The position numbers were made by a program, and so were the translations under genes. The notes beneath the pieces are model-generated. The model worked only from the letters and a program-made list of their open reading frames with translations, had not been told where the DNA came from and did not search any database. From UMGS1696 sp964634795 (GTDB lineage Bacteria; Bacillota; Clostridia; Oscillospirales; CAG-272), in NCBI GenBank assembly GCA_964634795.1, contig CAZWLL010000034.1, positions 1 through 21,759 of the forward strand: DNA of 21,759 nucleotides, given 5' to 3'. Of this stretch, positions 1 to 7,410 are shown piece by piece. Numbering within the stretch: the stretch's first letter is position 1; each line of letters starts with the position of its first letter.

Positions 1-40
1 AATACACCCGCTCCTTGAGCTTTACAATAGAGGTATATAA

Positions 41-1207
41 ATGAAATACGATTTCGATACACCTGTAAACAGAAGAAATACCGATTCGCTGAAATGGGAC
101 GTCGGAGACAACGAGCTTCCTATGTGGGTAGCGGATATGGATTTCAAAACCGCACCGGAAATAACCGACGCTATAATAAGAAGAGCCGAACACGGTATAT
201 TCGGATATACCATAGTTCCCGATGAATGGGCAGACGCGTACATCGAGTGGTGGGATAAACGCCACGGATTTAAAATCGACAGGGATTGGCTGATATTCTG
301 CACAGGCGTTGTCCCCGCCATATCATCTGCCGTACGCAAGCTGACGACTCCCGCGGAAAAAGTAGTTGTTATGACTCCGTGCTACAATATATTTTTTAAT
401 TCAATATACAATAACGGAAGAAACATCTACCCCTCTCCGCTGAGCTATGACGGCTTGAACTACTCGGTTGATTTCGAGGATTTGGAGACAAAACTGTCCG
501 ACCCTCAGACCACACTTATGATATTGTGCAATCCTCAAAATCCCGTCGGTAAAATCTGGGACAGGGAAACTCTCGCGAAAATCGGAGAGCTTGCCGCGAA
601 ATACAATGTTACCGTGATTTCAGACGAAATACACTGCGACCTTACCGATCCCGACAAGGGATACGTTCCGTTCGCGTCCGTATCGGAAACATGCAGAAAC
701 ATAAGCGTAACATGCATTGCCCCTACCAAAACCTTCGGCATACCGGGTTTGCAGAGTGCTGCGGTTGTCGTACCGAATCCTAACCTCAGGCATAAGGTCA
801 ACCGCGGTCTCAACACCGATGAGGTAGCGGAGCCGAATTCGTTCGCTCAGACGGCGGCAATCGCCGCATTCACGCACGGCGGCGAATGGCTTGACGAGGT
901 CAGAAAATATATTTACGAAAACAAGCAATGTGTTTCGCGTTTTCTCCGTGAGAATATACCCGAGATGCTGCTGACTCCGTCAGACGCGACATATCTTTTG
1001 TGGATAAACTGCGCGGCGTTCACGTCGGACGCCGCCGAATTTACGGATTTCCTGCGCCGTGAGACAGGCCTGTATGTCACGAGCGGCGAAACCTACGGAG
1101 ACGTCGGAAAAACCTTCTTCAGAATGAACATCGCGTGTCCGAGAGTCACGCTCGAGGATGGGCTATGCAGACTGAAGGACGGCTACGACAAATACAAAAA
1201 AATATAA
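41..1207 (+). CDS. MalY/PatB-family PLP-dependent aminotransferase (probable cystathionine beta-lyase type)
   Basis: This 388-residue protein is a fold-type I PLP enzyme of the MalY/PatB group. That family cleaves the C-S bond of cystathionine or cysteine conjugates, or transaminates amino acids, in the cytoplasm. It has the MalY-like N-terminus (DFDTPVNRRNTDSLKW), the MWVADMDF block near residues 28-35, the CNPQNPVG segment (163-170) and SDEIHCD (194-200). The Schiff-base lysine is probably K230 in APTKTFGIPG. The length is normal for the family. The start is preceded by an AGAGG ribosome site. The gene stands alone in the window and is followed by a strong terminator; any upstream partner lies outside. 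Exact substrate cannot be told from sequence; beta-lyase and aminotransferase roles are both possible. Confidence 0.9.
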   Translation: MKYDFDTPVNRRNTDSLKWDVGDNELPMWVADMDFKTAPEITDAIIRRAEHGIFGYTIVPDEWADAYIEWWDKRHGFKIDRDWLIFCTGVVPAISSAVRKLTTPAEKVVVMTPCYNIFFNSIYNNGRNIYPSPLSYDGLNYSVDFEDLETKLSDPQTTLMILCNPQNPVGKIWDRETLAKIGELAAKYNVTVISDEIHCDLTDPDKGYVPFASVSETCRNISVTCIAPTKTFGIPGLQSAAVVVPNPNLRHKVNRGLNTDEVAEPNSFAQTAAIAAFTHGGEWLDEVRKYIYENKQCVSRFLRENIPEMLLTPSDATYLLWINCAAFTSDAAEFTDFLRRETGLYVTSGETYGDVGKTFFRMNIACPRVTLEDGLCRLKDGYDKYKKI

Positions 1208-1215
1208 GACACAGA

Positions 1216-1248
1216 TTCCCGAAGTGATTTCCGCTTCGGGAATTTTTT
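1216..1248 (+). terminator. Rho-independent terminator of the MalY/PatB-family gene
   Basis: An 11-bp stem (TTCCCGAAGTG with CGCTTCGGGAA, one G-T wobble) lies 9 nt after the stop codon and is followed by six T. Confidence 0.88.
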
Positions 1249-1309
1249 ATAATCACACATGTCAGTGCTTTCTTTTTGTTTTTTCATACCTGATTTTATA
1301 AAATATCAC

Positions 1310-1338
1310 TTGACAAAAAATTCTCATTGTGGTAAAAT
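1310..1338 (+). promoter_or_regulatory. Sigma-A promoter of tRNA-Ser
   Basis: A perfect -35 TTGACA (1310-1315) and a -10 TAAAAT (1333-1338) are separated by 17 nt, with the tRNA starting about 20 nt downstream of the -10. Confidence 0.85.
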
Positions 1339-1357
1339 AAATATCGCACGGAAAGAC

Positions 1358-1443
1358 GCAGGGATATCGAAGCGGTCATAACGAGGCGGTCTTGAAAACC
1401 GTTTGGCAGCAATGCCACAAGGGTTCGAATCCCTTTCCCTGCG
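1358..1443 (+). tRNA. tRNA-Ser (anticodon UGA)
   Basis: The 7-bp acceptor stem GCAGGGA/TCCCTGC (1358-1364 with 1436-1442) is closed by discriminator G1443. The T-arm AAGGG-TTCGAAT-CCCTT is canonical. The anticodon loop CTTGAAA carries TGA at positions 34-36. The long variable arm (TGGCAGCAATGCCA) is the class II hallmark of Ser and Leu tRNAs, and G73 fits serine. The tRNA decodes UCA and, by wobble, other UCN codons. No 3' CCA is encoded: the sequence continues TGAAA, so CCA would be added by nucleotidyltransferase. It is a single-tRNA transcription unit with its own promoter and terminator. Confidence 0.97.
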
Positions 1444-1450
1444 TGAAAAA

Positions 1451-1482
1451 AACGGATGTGATAAAATCGCATCCGTTTTTTG
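1451..1482. terminator. Bidirectional terminator between tRNA-Ser and the convergent oxidoreductase gene
   Basis: The stem AACGGATGTG/CGCATCCGTT (one wobble, 7-nt loop) is followed by a T-run on the plus strand and preceded by a run of A (T on the minus strand). It can therefore stop the tRNA transcript and also the oppositely oriented gene ending at 1529. Confidence 0.8.
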
Positions 1483-1528
1483 TTTTTCAAATCAAGTTTG
1501 CTTAATCTTTAATACCGAAGGATTCGGT

Positions 1529-2662
1529 TTAAAATTCCGGTACTATTACAGCCTCGCCGCCGCGCATAGCCGATTCATGAGCGCATATTCCAGCCGCCGT
1601 AATGTTGCCGCCGAGTACCTCGTCTATCCACGGCTTTCTCTCCTCAATGCAGCTCATTACGAATTCGTGCACAAGGTGCGGATGTGAGCCGTGATGTCCG
1701 CCGCCCGCGCCCTTCTTGAGGGATTCCTGCGGATTCAGCGGATCATAGTTTCCGCCGACTGTAAAGTGCCACAGCTCCTTCGGCAAATCATCGTATGTGT
1801 TCGGCATGGAGACAACCTGAACCTCGGTTCTGCCTCCGCGAACTCCCGACTCCGCCGGAATGAATTTGGTAACGTACGGGTCATCTCCGTCACCGAAGCC
1901 CCACTCGAAGCAGGCATCGGAGCCGTAAATAAACATTCCTTCCTGATATACTCTCGCACACTCGAACAGTGAGCGTGTTGCCTCACCCTTTATTCCGCTC
2001 TCAAACTCAAATAAAGCGGATTCGACCGGGAACGGATTTCCGTACTGCTTGTGAAGCCATTCCTCCATGGTACCAGAGCCGAAGCAGTTTACACGGCATA
2101 TGCGTGAATCGGAGAGAGCGACCATGGGGCCGATAGCGTGAGTACCGTACCACATCGGAGGAAGTCCCATCCAATATTCGGGCCAGTTTGCCATATCCTG
2201 GTAATGCGAGCCGCGGAAGAACTGGATTTTGCCGAACTTTCCTTCCTTTTTCATTTTTGCGGCATAGAAATACTGATATGTGTAGAGCGTGGTCTCCATC
2301 ATCATGTAATTCTTTCCGGATTTGCGTTTAGCCTCGGTAATCCTGCGGATATCCTCGAGAGATGTAGCCATAGGCACGGTGCAGGCGCAGTGCTTTCCCG
2401 CGTTCAGTACGGCTATACTCTGCTCGGCGTGAAGCGGAATCGGAGTTACGAGATGAACCGCGTCGATTGTGTCATCGTTCAGTATCGCGTCAAAGCTCGG
2501 AGCTATTTCCGCTTTTCCGCCGATATACTCGTTCAGACGCAGTGCGGCGTCCTCTCGTGTATCATACAGCGTAAGCTTGCCTACATTCGGGTGCTCCGCA
2601 TATATTCCGGCAAACGATCCGCCGAAACCGAGTCCTACGAGAGCAACATTGATTTTTTTCAT
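1529..2662 (-). CDS. Gfo/Idh/MocA-family oxidoreductase with an altered EKP motif
   Basis: This 377-residue protein has an N-terminal Rossmann fold with the dinucleotide-binding motif VGLGFGG (residues 9-15), followed by the Gfo/Idh/MocA C-terminal domain. The family oxidises or reduces sugars, inositols and related compounds with NAD(P). The segment that normally reads EKP is TVP (T95-V96-P97), so the usual catalytic lysine is absent. The C-terminus is rich in His and Gly (GGGHHGSHPHLVHEF) and could hold a metal or substrate. I chose the ATG at 2662 rather than the one at 2671 (three codons longer), because the AAAGGA ribosome site overlaps the upstream ATG and sits 8 nt before the chosen one. 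It is monocistronic with an extended -10 promoter. The substrate is unknown. Confidence 0.88.
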   Translation of the reverse strand: MKKINVALVGLGFGGSFAGIYAEHPNVGKLTLYDTREDAALRLNEYIGGKAEIAPSFDAILNDDTIDAVHLVTPIPLHAEQSIAVLNAGKHCACTVPMATSLEDIRRITEAKRKSGKNYMMMETTLYTYQYFYAAKMKKEGKFGKIQFFRGSHYQDMANWPEYWMGLPPMWYGTHAIGPMVALSDSRICRVNCFGSGTMEEWLHKQYGNPFPVESALFEFESGIKGEATRSLFECARVYQEGMFIYGSDACFEWGFGDGDDPYVTKFIPAESGVRGGRTEVQVVSMPNTYDDLPKELWHFTVGGNYDPLNPQESLKKGAGGGHHGSHPHLVHEFVMSCIEERKPWIDEVLGGNITAAGICAHESAMRGGEAVIVPEF

Positions 2663-2698
2663 AATGCGCATCCTTTCTGTAATTTTTTGCGTTAACTT

Positions 2699-2707
2699 AT
2701 TATATCA
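2699..2707 (-). promoter_or_regulatory. Extended -10 promoter of the oxidoreductase gene
   Basis: On the minus strand the element TG-A-TATAAT is present about 36 nt before the chosen start codon. No good -35 is seen at 16-18 nt, which is normal for extended -10 promoters. Confidence 0.6.
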
Positions 2708-2766
2708 CAGCATTTTCCCTAAAGGAATAGGTTTTACGCACTTTCGGAAAATTACTTTTAAAGCGG

Positions 2767-2813
2767 AAAAAAACCGCTTCACGGCTTTTTCGAATAAGCG
2801 GTGAAACGGTTTT
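2767..2813 (-). terminator. Rho-independent terminator of thiT
   Basis: A 13-bp stem with one mismatch (2801-2813 with 2770-2782) is followed on the minus strand by a run of seven T. It lies 17 nt beyond the thiT stop codon. Confidence 0.8.
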
Positions 2814-2830
2814 CTTATAGAATATTATGC

Positions 2831-3466
2831 TTAAGCTTTTTTCTTTTTGAATACTCTCTCAAGCGCGGCGCAGATAAGCGGTGTGCCGATGCAGGTTTCT
2901 ATGATTTCGGGAATCATAAACGAACCGTTGTAGATTGCCGAGAACGCCCATGAGCCGTACTTGTTTACTATATGGTCGGGATCGTCGGCATACCACTCGA
3001 GGTCAAGCGCGTACCATACGGCAACACCCGATATGATGTGGCAGATATAACGTATAACCGTAACGACAAGTGCTCCGAGAAGCGCCTGAATTATGATATT
3101 GGCGCGTTCGTTCTTCGTGAACTTGACACTGCGGAACATGCCGCCCAAGCCGAGCAGGGTAAACGGAATAATGTAATCGAAAAGCACGCACAATACCTTT
3201 CCGCCCATATCGGGAACCCATCCGACATTGGATAAGCCGAGAATAAGCTGAATAACGGAATGCACAAATCCCGCGGCAAGGCCGGGAATAATGCCGCGAT
3301 GCATGGACAGCACTATAATCGGCGCCATGGAAATAAGCGTAACGGAGCCGCCGAACGGAGCTTCGTATACCTTAATGATGCTGAGCACGGTTGCGAGTGC
3401 TACCATAAGAGCACATTCAACCAAAAGGTGCAAATCAAATATTTTCTTTCGAGATGCGTTTGTCAT
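2831..3466 (-). CDS. thiT: ThiT, substrate-binding (S) component of an ECF thiamine transporter
   Basis: This 211-residue integral membrane protein resembles the ThiT family, which binds thiamine with high affinity and works with a shared ECF energising module (EcfA, EcfA', EcfT) encoded elsewhere. The family features visible are the N-terminal helix ending in KVYEAPFGGSVTLISMAPI, several hydrophobic segments consistent with about six membrane spans, and aromatic residues such as WYALDLEWYADD. The ligand is confirmed independently by a TPP riboswitch in the leader. The ATG at 3466 follows a GCAGGAG ribosome site at good spacing. The gene is monocistronic and there is no thiamine biosynthesis gene nearby, so this is a salvage locus. 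Codons 2-4 (ACA AAC GCA) repeat part of the riboswitch 5' strand, which may matter for regulation. Confidence 0.93.
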   Translation of the reverse strand: MTNASRKKIFDLHLLVECALMVALATVLSIIKVYEAPFGGSVTLISMAPIIVLSMHRGIIPGLAAGFVHSVIQLILGLSNVGWVPDMGGKVLCVLFDYIIPFTLLGLGGMFRSVKFTKNERANIIIQALLGALVVTVIRYICHIISGVAVWYALDLEWYADDPDHIVNKYGSWAFSAIYNGSFMIPEIIETCIGTPLICAALERVFKKKKA

Positions 3467-3507
3467 AAAACAACTCCTGCAGTATAGTGTAGATTAAACA
3501 AACGCAG
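3455..3507 (-). promoter_or_regulatory. Candidate start-codon sequestering hairpin of thiT
   Basis: On the minus strand TGCGTTTGT (3498-3506) is the perfect complement of ACAAACGCA (3455-3463), which is codons 2-4 of thiT. Pairing would put the GGAG ribosome site and the ATG in the loop or next to the stem. The same upstream segment, extended to CTGCGTTTGTT (3497-3507), is also the perfect 11-nt complement of the riboswitch 5' end (3688-3698), so the two pairings exclude each other. The complementarity is seen directly; the regulatory role is inferred. Confidence 0.5.
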
Positions 3508-3512
3508 AAATT

Positions 3513-3552
3513 AAAAAATCCGCAATCGTTACGATAACCGTTACGGTGCGGA
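3513..3552 (-). terminator. Leader terminator downstream of the TPP riboswitch
   Basis: On the minus strand TCCGCA pairs with TGCGGA, with inner CGT/ACG and ACG/CGT helices around small internal loops, followed by six T (3513-3518). It lies about 55 nt beyond the riboswitch aptamer and upstream of the thiT ribosome site. It fits an expression platform that stops transcription when TPP is bound. Confidence 0.7.
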
Positions 3553-3604
3553 AGATAATGTCTGTATTATTCGGCCTTTGCCTGTCACAAAAGCCCGACC
3601 AAAA

Positions 3605-3698
3605 ATCTCCCTACGCCGGTATTATCCGAATCAGGTTTAAAGGGTTCGGCGTCTGCCGTCTCAGCCGTACATTTCAGTACAGCACCCCTGCGTTTGTT
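3605..3698 (-). ncRNA. TPP riboswitch (THI element) controlling thiT
   Basis: Read on the minus strand, the aptamer shows the conserved blocks in order: GGGGTGC, CTGAGA, ACCC, AACCTGAT, GGATAAT and CCGGCGTAGGGA. The variable helix TGTAC/GTAC is present, and CGG/CCG around the GGATAAT block replaces the more usual CTGG/CCAG, which keeps the pairing. The family binds thiamine pyrophosphate and represses thiamine genes. The riboswitch begins almost at the predicted transcription start and precedes a terminator and thiT. Confidence 0.96.
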
Positions 3699-3705
3699 CG
3701 GGTGT

Positions 3706-3734
3706 ATTATAACAAAAAAAGGCCCGTATGTCAA
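3706..3734 (-). promoter_or_regulatory. Consensus sigma-A promoter of thiT
   Basis: On the minus strand a perfect TTGACA (3729-3734) and a perfect TATAAT (3706-3711) are spaced by 17 nt. The predicted start is near 3699, so the riboswitch 5' strand would be the first bases of the RNA. Confidence 0.88.
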
Positions 3735-3837
3735 TGGAATGAATACAATTTCGGCATATAGTACAATTCAGCGGTGCGAATACATCGGAAAGCATCATTA
3801 AAATGCGATTAAAAATGCGGAAATTTACATTTTGTAC

Positions 3838-3866
3838 TTTACAGAATTGTGAAACAGTTGTATAAT
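3838..3866 (+). promoter_or_regulatory. Sigma-A promoter of the SPFH/zinc-ribbon cluster
   Basis: TTTACA (3838-3843) and TATAAT (3861-3866) are separated by 17 nt. The 5' leader to the ATG at 3951 is about 75 nt and includes a weak AT-rich stem (ATATATC/GATATAT). I saw no clear second promoter of alternative sigma type. Confidence 0.82.
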
Positions 3867-3950
3867 GTATACAGATATATCCTATCGGATGATATATTTG
3901 AAAATATAATTACGACTTAAGGTCGGAAAAAATACGAAAGGAGTTCTGGA

Positions 3951-5309
3951 ATGGGACTTATTAAAGCAGCACTCGGCGCGGCAGGCGGCGTACTTGCCGA
4001 TCAGTGGAAGGAATTTTTCTACTGCGACTCTATTGACAATGATATACTTGTTGTAAAAGGCAAGAAGCGTACATCAAACCGTTCCTCCAACACAAAGGGA
4101 GAGGACAACATCATATCAAACGGTTCGGGCATCGCGGTAGCTGACGGTCAGTGCATGATGATTGTCGAGCAGGGTAAGGTTGTTGAATTCTGTGCCGAAG
4201 CCGGCGAGTTCACGTGGGACAGCTCCACAGAACCGAGTATATTCTCGGGATCCTTCGGTGACTCCGTAAAGCAGACCTTTAAATCCATAGGCAAGAGATT
4301 CACCTACGGCGGAGACACGGGCAAGGACCAGAGAGTATATTACTTCAACACAAAAGAAATCATAGGCAACCTCTTCGGCACGGCTACTCCGATAATGTTC
4401 CGTGTAGTAGACTCCCGTATAGGTCTTGACATTGACGTCAGCCTCAGATGCAGCGGTTCTTACTCATACAAGCTGACAGACCCCGTACTGTTCTACACCA
4501 ACGTATGCTCTAACGTAGCAAGCGAATACCGCAGAGATCAGATAGACTCCACATTGAAGCAGGAATTCGTATCCGCGCTTCAGCCCGCTCTCGCAGAGCT
4601 GTCCGACATGGAAATCAGACCTAATCAGATACCGCGCTACATGCCCGATCTCGAGAAGGCTATGAACAAGGCTCTTTCCGAAAAGTGGAGCAGCCTCCGC
4701 GGAATTTCCGTTGTATCCATAGCTATGCCGAACGTATCTCTTCCCGAGGAAGATCAGGAGCTCATAAAGACAGCTCAGAAGAACGCTATGTACCGCGATC
4801 CCACAATGGCAGGCGCAACTCTGGTAGGTGCGCAGGCTGACGCTATGAAGGCGGCCGCATCCAACACAAACGGTGCTATGGCAGGCTTCATGGGAATGAA
4901 CATGGCACAGAATGCAGGCGGAATGAACGCTCAGTCTCTCTTCCAGATGGGACAGCAGAATCAGCAGGCTCAGGGCGCAGCTCAGGCTCCTGCTCAGGGC
5001 GCTCCTGCTCAGGGCGCTCCTGCTCAGGGTGCCCCTGCCGCAAACAGCTGGAAATGCTCATGCGGTGCTACCGCTACAGGCAAGTTCTGCCCCGAGTGCG
5101 GTTCTCCGAAGCCGGTTGACAACACATGGACCTGCAAATGCGGCACGGTAAACAAAGGCAAGTTCTGTTCCGAATGCGGTTCTCCGAAACCCGCAGCAAA
5201 GAAAAAATTCAAGTGCGACAAGTGCGGCTGGACTCCCGAGGACCCCGAAAATCCTCCGAAATTCTGCCCTGAGTGCGGAGACCCCTTCAACGCCGACGAC
5301 GCACAGTAA
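3951..5309 (+). CDS. SPFH-domain protein with three C-terminal zinc ribbons (YdjI-like)
   Basis: This 452-residue protein starts with an SPFH/band-7-like region (roughly residues 30-275) of the group sometimes annotated as virion core protein or YdjI. SPFH proteins form membrane-associated oligomers. A Met/Gln/Ala-rich linker (about 290-365) contains three APAQG repeats. Three zinc ribbons then follow: WKCSCG...FCPECG (about 367-385), WTCKCG...FCSECG (about 393-413) and FKCDKCG...FCPECG (about 420-445). No signal peptide or membrane span is seen, so attachment to the membrane probably depends on partners. The start follows AAAGGAG. It is the first gene of a three-gene cluster like B. subtilis ydjGHI, with a terminator-like hairpin after it that could lower expression of the next two genes. 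The membrane-stress role is inferred from the family. Confidence 0.88.
   Translation: MGLIKAALGAAGGVLADQWKEFFYCDSIDNDILVVKGKKRTSNRSSNTKGEDNIISNGSGIAVADGQCMMIVEQGKVVEFCAEAGEFTWDSSTEPSIFSGSFGDSVKQTFKSIGKRFTYGGDTGKDQRVYYFNTKEIIGNLFGTATPIMFRVVDSRIGLDIDVSLRCSGSYSYKLTDPVLFYTNVCSNVASEYRRDQIDSTLKQEFVSALQPALAELSDMEIRPNQIPRYMPDLEKAMNKALSEKWSSLRGISVVSIAMPNVSLPEEDQELIKTAQKNAMYRDPTMAGATLVGAQADAMKAAASNTNGAMAGFMGMNMAQNAGGMNAQSLFQMGQQNQQAQGAAQAPAQGAPAQGAPAQGAPAANSWKCSCGATATGKFCPECGSPKPVDNTWTCKCGTVNKGKFCSECGSPKPAAKKKFKCDKCGWTPEDPENPPKFCPECGDPFNADDAQ
4986..5030 (+). repeat. Three tandem 15-bp repeats inside the SPFH-protein gene
   Basis: The unit GCTCCTGCTCAGGGC occurs three times in tandem, the third with one base change (final T). 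Each unit encodes Ala-Pro-Ala-Gln-Gly in the linker before the zinc ribbons. Near-identity at the DNA level suggests recent slippage expansion. Confidence 0.9.
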
Positions 5310-5358
5310 CTATACATTAAACAGCACCGATTTTCAGGCTTAATACTAACATCAGTAT

Positions 5359-5416
5359 CGCCGTCTGTCGTATAATCCGCATGTCCGATTGCACGGCAGG
5401 CGGCGGTTTGTTTTTT
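5359..5416 (+). terminator. Terminator or attenuator between the SPFH and double zinc-ribbon genes
   Basis: A 13-bp stem with two wobbles (CGCCGTCTGTCGT with ACGGCAGGCGGCG, 21-nt loop) is followed by TTTGTTTTTT. It sits inside an apparent operon, so it probably lets the first gene be made in excess of the other two. Confidence 0.72.
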
Positions 5417-5450
5417 CATTGCTCAGACTACAGATAAAGGAGACATAGGC

Positions 5451-6551
5451 ATGAGTGATATAAAAGAATACAAATGCCCGTGCTGCGGAGGCGCGGTGAG
5501 CTTCAGCAGTGAAGCTCAAAAGCTGAAGTGCCCTTACTGTGACACGGAATTCGAAATAGAAGCCCTCGAGAGCTTTAATGCCGAACAGCAAAACGACGGC
5601 AAGGACAACGACAACATAGAATGGAACGTCAACGCGGGACAGGAATGGTCGGACGCGGAAAGCGGCAGTTTGCGCGCTTACGTCTGCACATCCTGCGGAG
5701 GCGAAATCGTAAGCGAAGCCACAACGGCGGCAACCTCATGCCCGTTCTGCGGAAATCCCGTTGTAATGCTCGACAGACTTACGGGAAATCTCAAGCCCGA
5801 CTATGTCATTCCCTTCAAGCTTGATAAAAAGGCAGCAAAGGCGGGACTTGAAAGCTATCTCACCGGCAAAAGACTTCTTCCGAAAATTTTCAAGGATCAA
5901 AACCACATCGATGAAATCAAAGGAGTATACGTTCCCTTCTGGTTATTCGACTCCGACGCCGATGCGTCTCTCTCATTTGACGCAACAAAGATCAGCACGT
6001 GGAGCGACTCGAGCTACAACTACACCAAAACCGAGCATTATCTTGTAACCCGCGGCGGAAGTATAGGCTTTGACCATATTCCCGTCGACGGCTCGGAGAA
6101 AATGCCGAATGATTTAATGGAATCGATAGAGCCGTTTGATTTTTCCGAAGCCGTTGATTTCCATACCGCATATCTGGCAGGCTATCTTGCCGACAAATAC
6201 GATGTCACAGCCGAACAAAGCATAGAAACAGCCAACGCGAGAGTTAAAAACACCGCGTATGAGGCCTTCGCGGCAACCGCCGAGGGTTATTCGACGATAA
6301 CGCAGCGAAACTCCAACATTACCATCCACGGCGGTGACGTCAAATACGCTCTTTATCCCGTATGGCTTCTCAACACCACATGGAACGGTCAGAAATACAC
6401 ATTCGCAATGAATGGTCAGACGGGCAAGTTTGTCGGAAATCTTCCCGTTGACAGCGGAGCCGCCGCAAAGTGGTTCGTCGGTTTGATGCTGGGTGTAGGC
6501 ATCGCAACCTATGCCGTGCTTGTTCTGCTCTACAATATAGGATTGCTGTAA
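5451..6551 (+). CDS. TFIIB-type double zinc-ribbon membrane protein (YdjG-like)
   Basis: This 366-residue protein has two N-terminal zinc ribbons, C9/C12...C27/C30 (KCPCCGG, KCPYCD) and C79/C82...C97/C100 (CTSCGG, CPFCGN). A long middle domain follows, with conserved-looking stretches such as KGVYVPFWLFD, then a hydrophobic C-terminal segment (about 340-362) that would anchor it in the membrane. This layout matches the TFIIB-type zinc-ribbon proteins typified by YdjG of B. subtilis, which sits next to ydjH and ydjI and near pspA. It is unlikely to be a transcription factor despite the ribbon name; zinc ribbons here probably mediate protein contacts. The start follows AAAGGAG. The next gene begins 15 nt later, so the two are co-transcribed. 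Confidence 0.85.
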   Translation: MSDIKEYKCPCCGGAVSFSSEAQKLKCPYCDTEFEIEALESFNAEQQNDGKDNDNIEWNVNAGQEWSDAESGSLRAYVCTSCGGEIVSEATTAATSCPFCGNPVVMLDRLTGNLKPDYVIPFKLDKKAAKAGLESYLTGKRLLPKIFKDQNHIDEIKGVYVPFWLFDSDADASLSFDATKISTWSDSSYNYTKTEHYLVTRGGSIGFDHIPVDGSEKMPNDLMESIEPFDFSEAVDFHTAYLAGYLADKYDVTAEQSIETANARVKNTAYEAFAATAEGYSTITQRNSNITIHGGDVKYALYPVWLLNTTWNGQKYTFAMNGQTGKFVGNLPVDSGAAAKWFVGLMLGVGIATYAVLVLLYNIGLL

Positions 6552-6566
6552 GGGGGGGTGTCGTAA

Positions 6567-7409
6567 ATGAAAAAGAAATTTATCGGATTTGCGTTATTCC
6601 TTCTCTTAGTCGTGACAGCGGTTCTTCCCGTATGCGCGGAAACAGGCGACGGCTTTACAAGCGAATACGAACGCCTTCTCGACAGCGCGGGACTTCTCAC
6701 AGAGAGCGAATACAACGATATTCTGTCGCAGCTTAATGAGCTGAGTGAGAGACAGAACTTCGACCTTGTCGTTCACACCACGGCGAATATGAGCGAAAGC
6801 TATGATAATGTAGTCGATTACGCGGACGATGTCTACGATTACCTCGGCTTCGGTTATCAATACGGAGTCGACAGAGACGGCGCGATTCTCGTCATCGCTC
6901 TCGATACACGCGACGTATACATCAGCACAAGAGGCTATGGTCTGACTGCGTTTACCGATTACGGAATCGAAGTCATCATAGAAGATATATCGGAATATTT
7001 AACCGACGGGGATTACTACACAGGCATCTGCCGCTTCATTGCATACTCCGACGAATATCTTAACCTGGCACATGACGGCAATCCGTTTGACGTACTCAGC
7101 CCGCCGCTCGAACCCGGTGTTCCGTTCAGAATGGGATGGGTAATCGTGTCTCTCGCAGTCGGCGCCATTGCGGCGGCTACAACGGTAAGCTCAATGAAAG
7201 AAAAGCTCAAGACCGTACGCAGCGCCGCTGCGGCGGGCAACTATGTAAGAAAAGACAGCCTTGTTCTCGCTCCCGAGAAAAGCCGAGACATATACCTCTA
7301 CACGACGCAGTCGCGAAGCGCAAAGCCAAGGTCAAGCAGTTCGGGCGGTTCATCATCGCACAGCTCCTCATCCGGCTCCAGCCACGGCGGCGGAGGCGGA
7401 AAGTTCTGA
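6567..7409 (+). CDS. TPM-domain protein with signal peptide and Gly/Ser-rich tail (YdjH-like)
   Basis: This 280-residue protein begins with a signal peptide (MKKKFIGFALFLLLVV, probable cleavage near VCA-ET at residue 24). A TPM domain (roughly 33-165) follows with LLDSAGLLTESE and DGAILVIALDTRDVYIST. Next come a membrane segment (about 190-207), a basic cytoplasmic stretch, and a low-complexity Ser/Gly/His tail ending in GGGGGKF, a common ending of TPM membrane proteins. The domain would be outside the membrane. The family is often linked to membrane or photosystem maintenance, and YdjH is the B. subtilis relative. The ribosome site is an unusual GGGGGGG run just before the start. It is the last gene of the cluster and is followed by a very strong terminator. 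Confidence 0.86.
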   Translation: MKKKFIGFALFLLLVVTAVLPVCAETGDGFTSEYERLLDSAGLLTESEYNDILSQLNELSERQNFDLVVHTTANMSESYDNVVDYADDVYDYLGFGYQYGVDRDGAILVIALDTRDVYISTRGYGLTAFTDYGIEVIIEDISEYLTDGDYYTGICRFIAYSDEYLNLAHDGNPFDVLSPPLEPGVPFRMGWVIVSLAVGAIAAATTVSSMKEKLKTVRSAAAAGNYVRKDSLVLAPEKSRDIYLYTTQSRSAKPRSSSSGGSSSHSSSSGSSHGGGGGKF

Positions 7410-7410
7410 T

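Noticed and set aside
1529..2671. Longer oxidoreductase start at 2671
   Set aside because: The ribosome site overlaps that ATG. The ATG at 2662 has correct spacing.
3951..5309. Reading the SPFH gene as a viral or prophage gene because of the name virion core protein
   Set aside because: That name is an annotation artefact. There are no phage genes around it, and the neighbours match a cellular membrane cluster.
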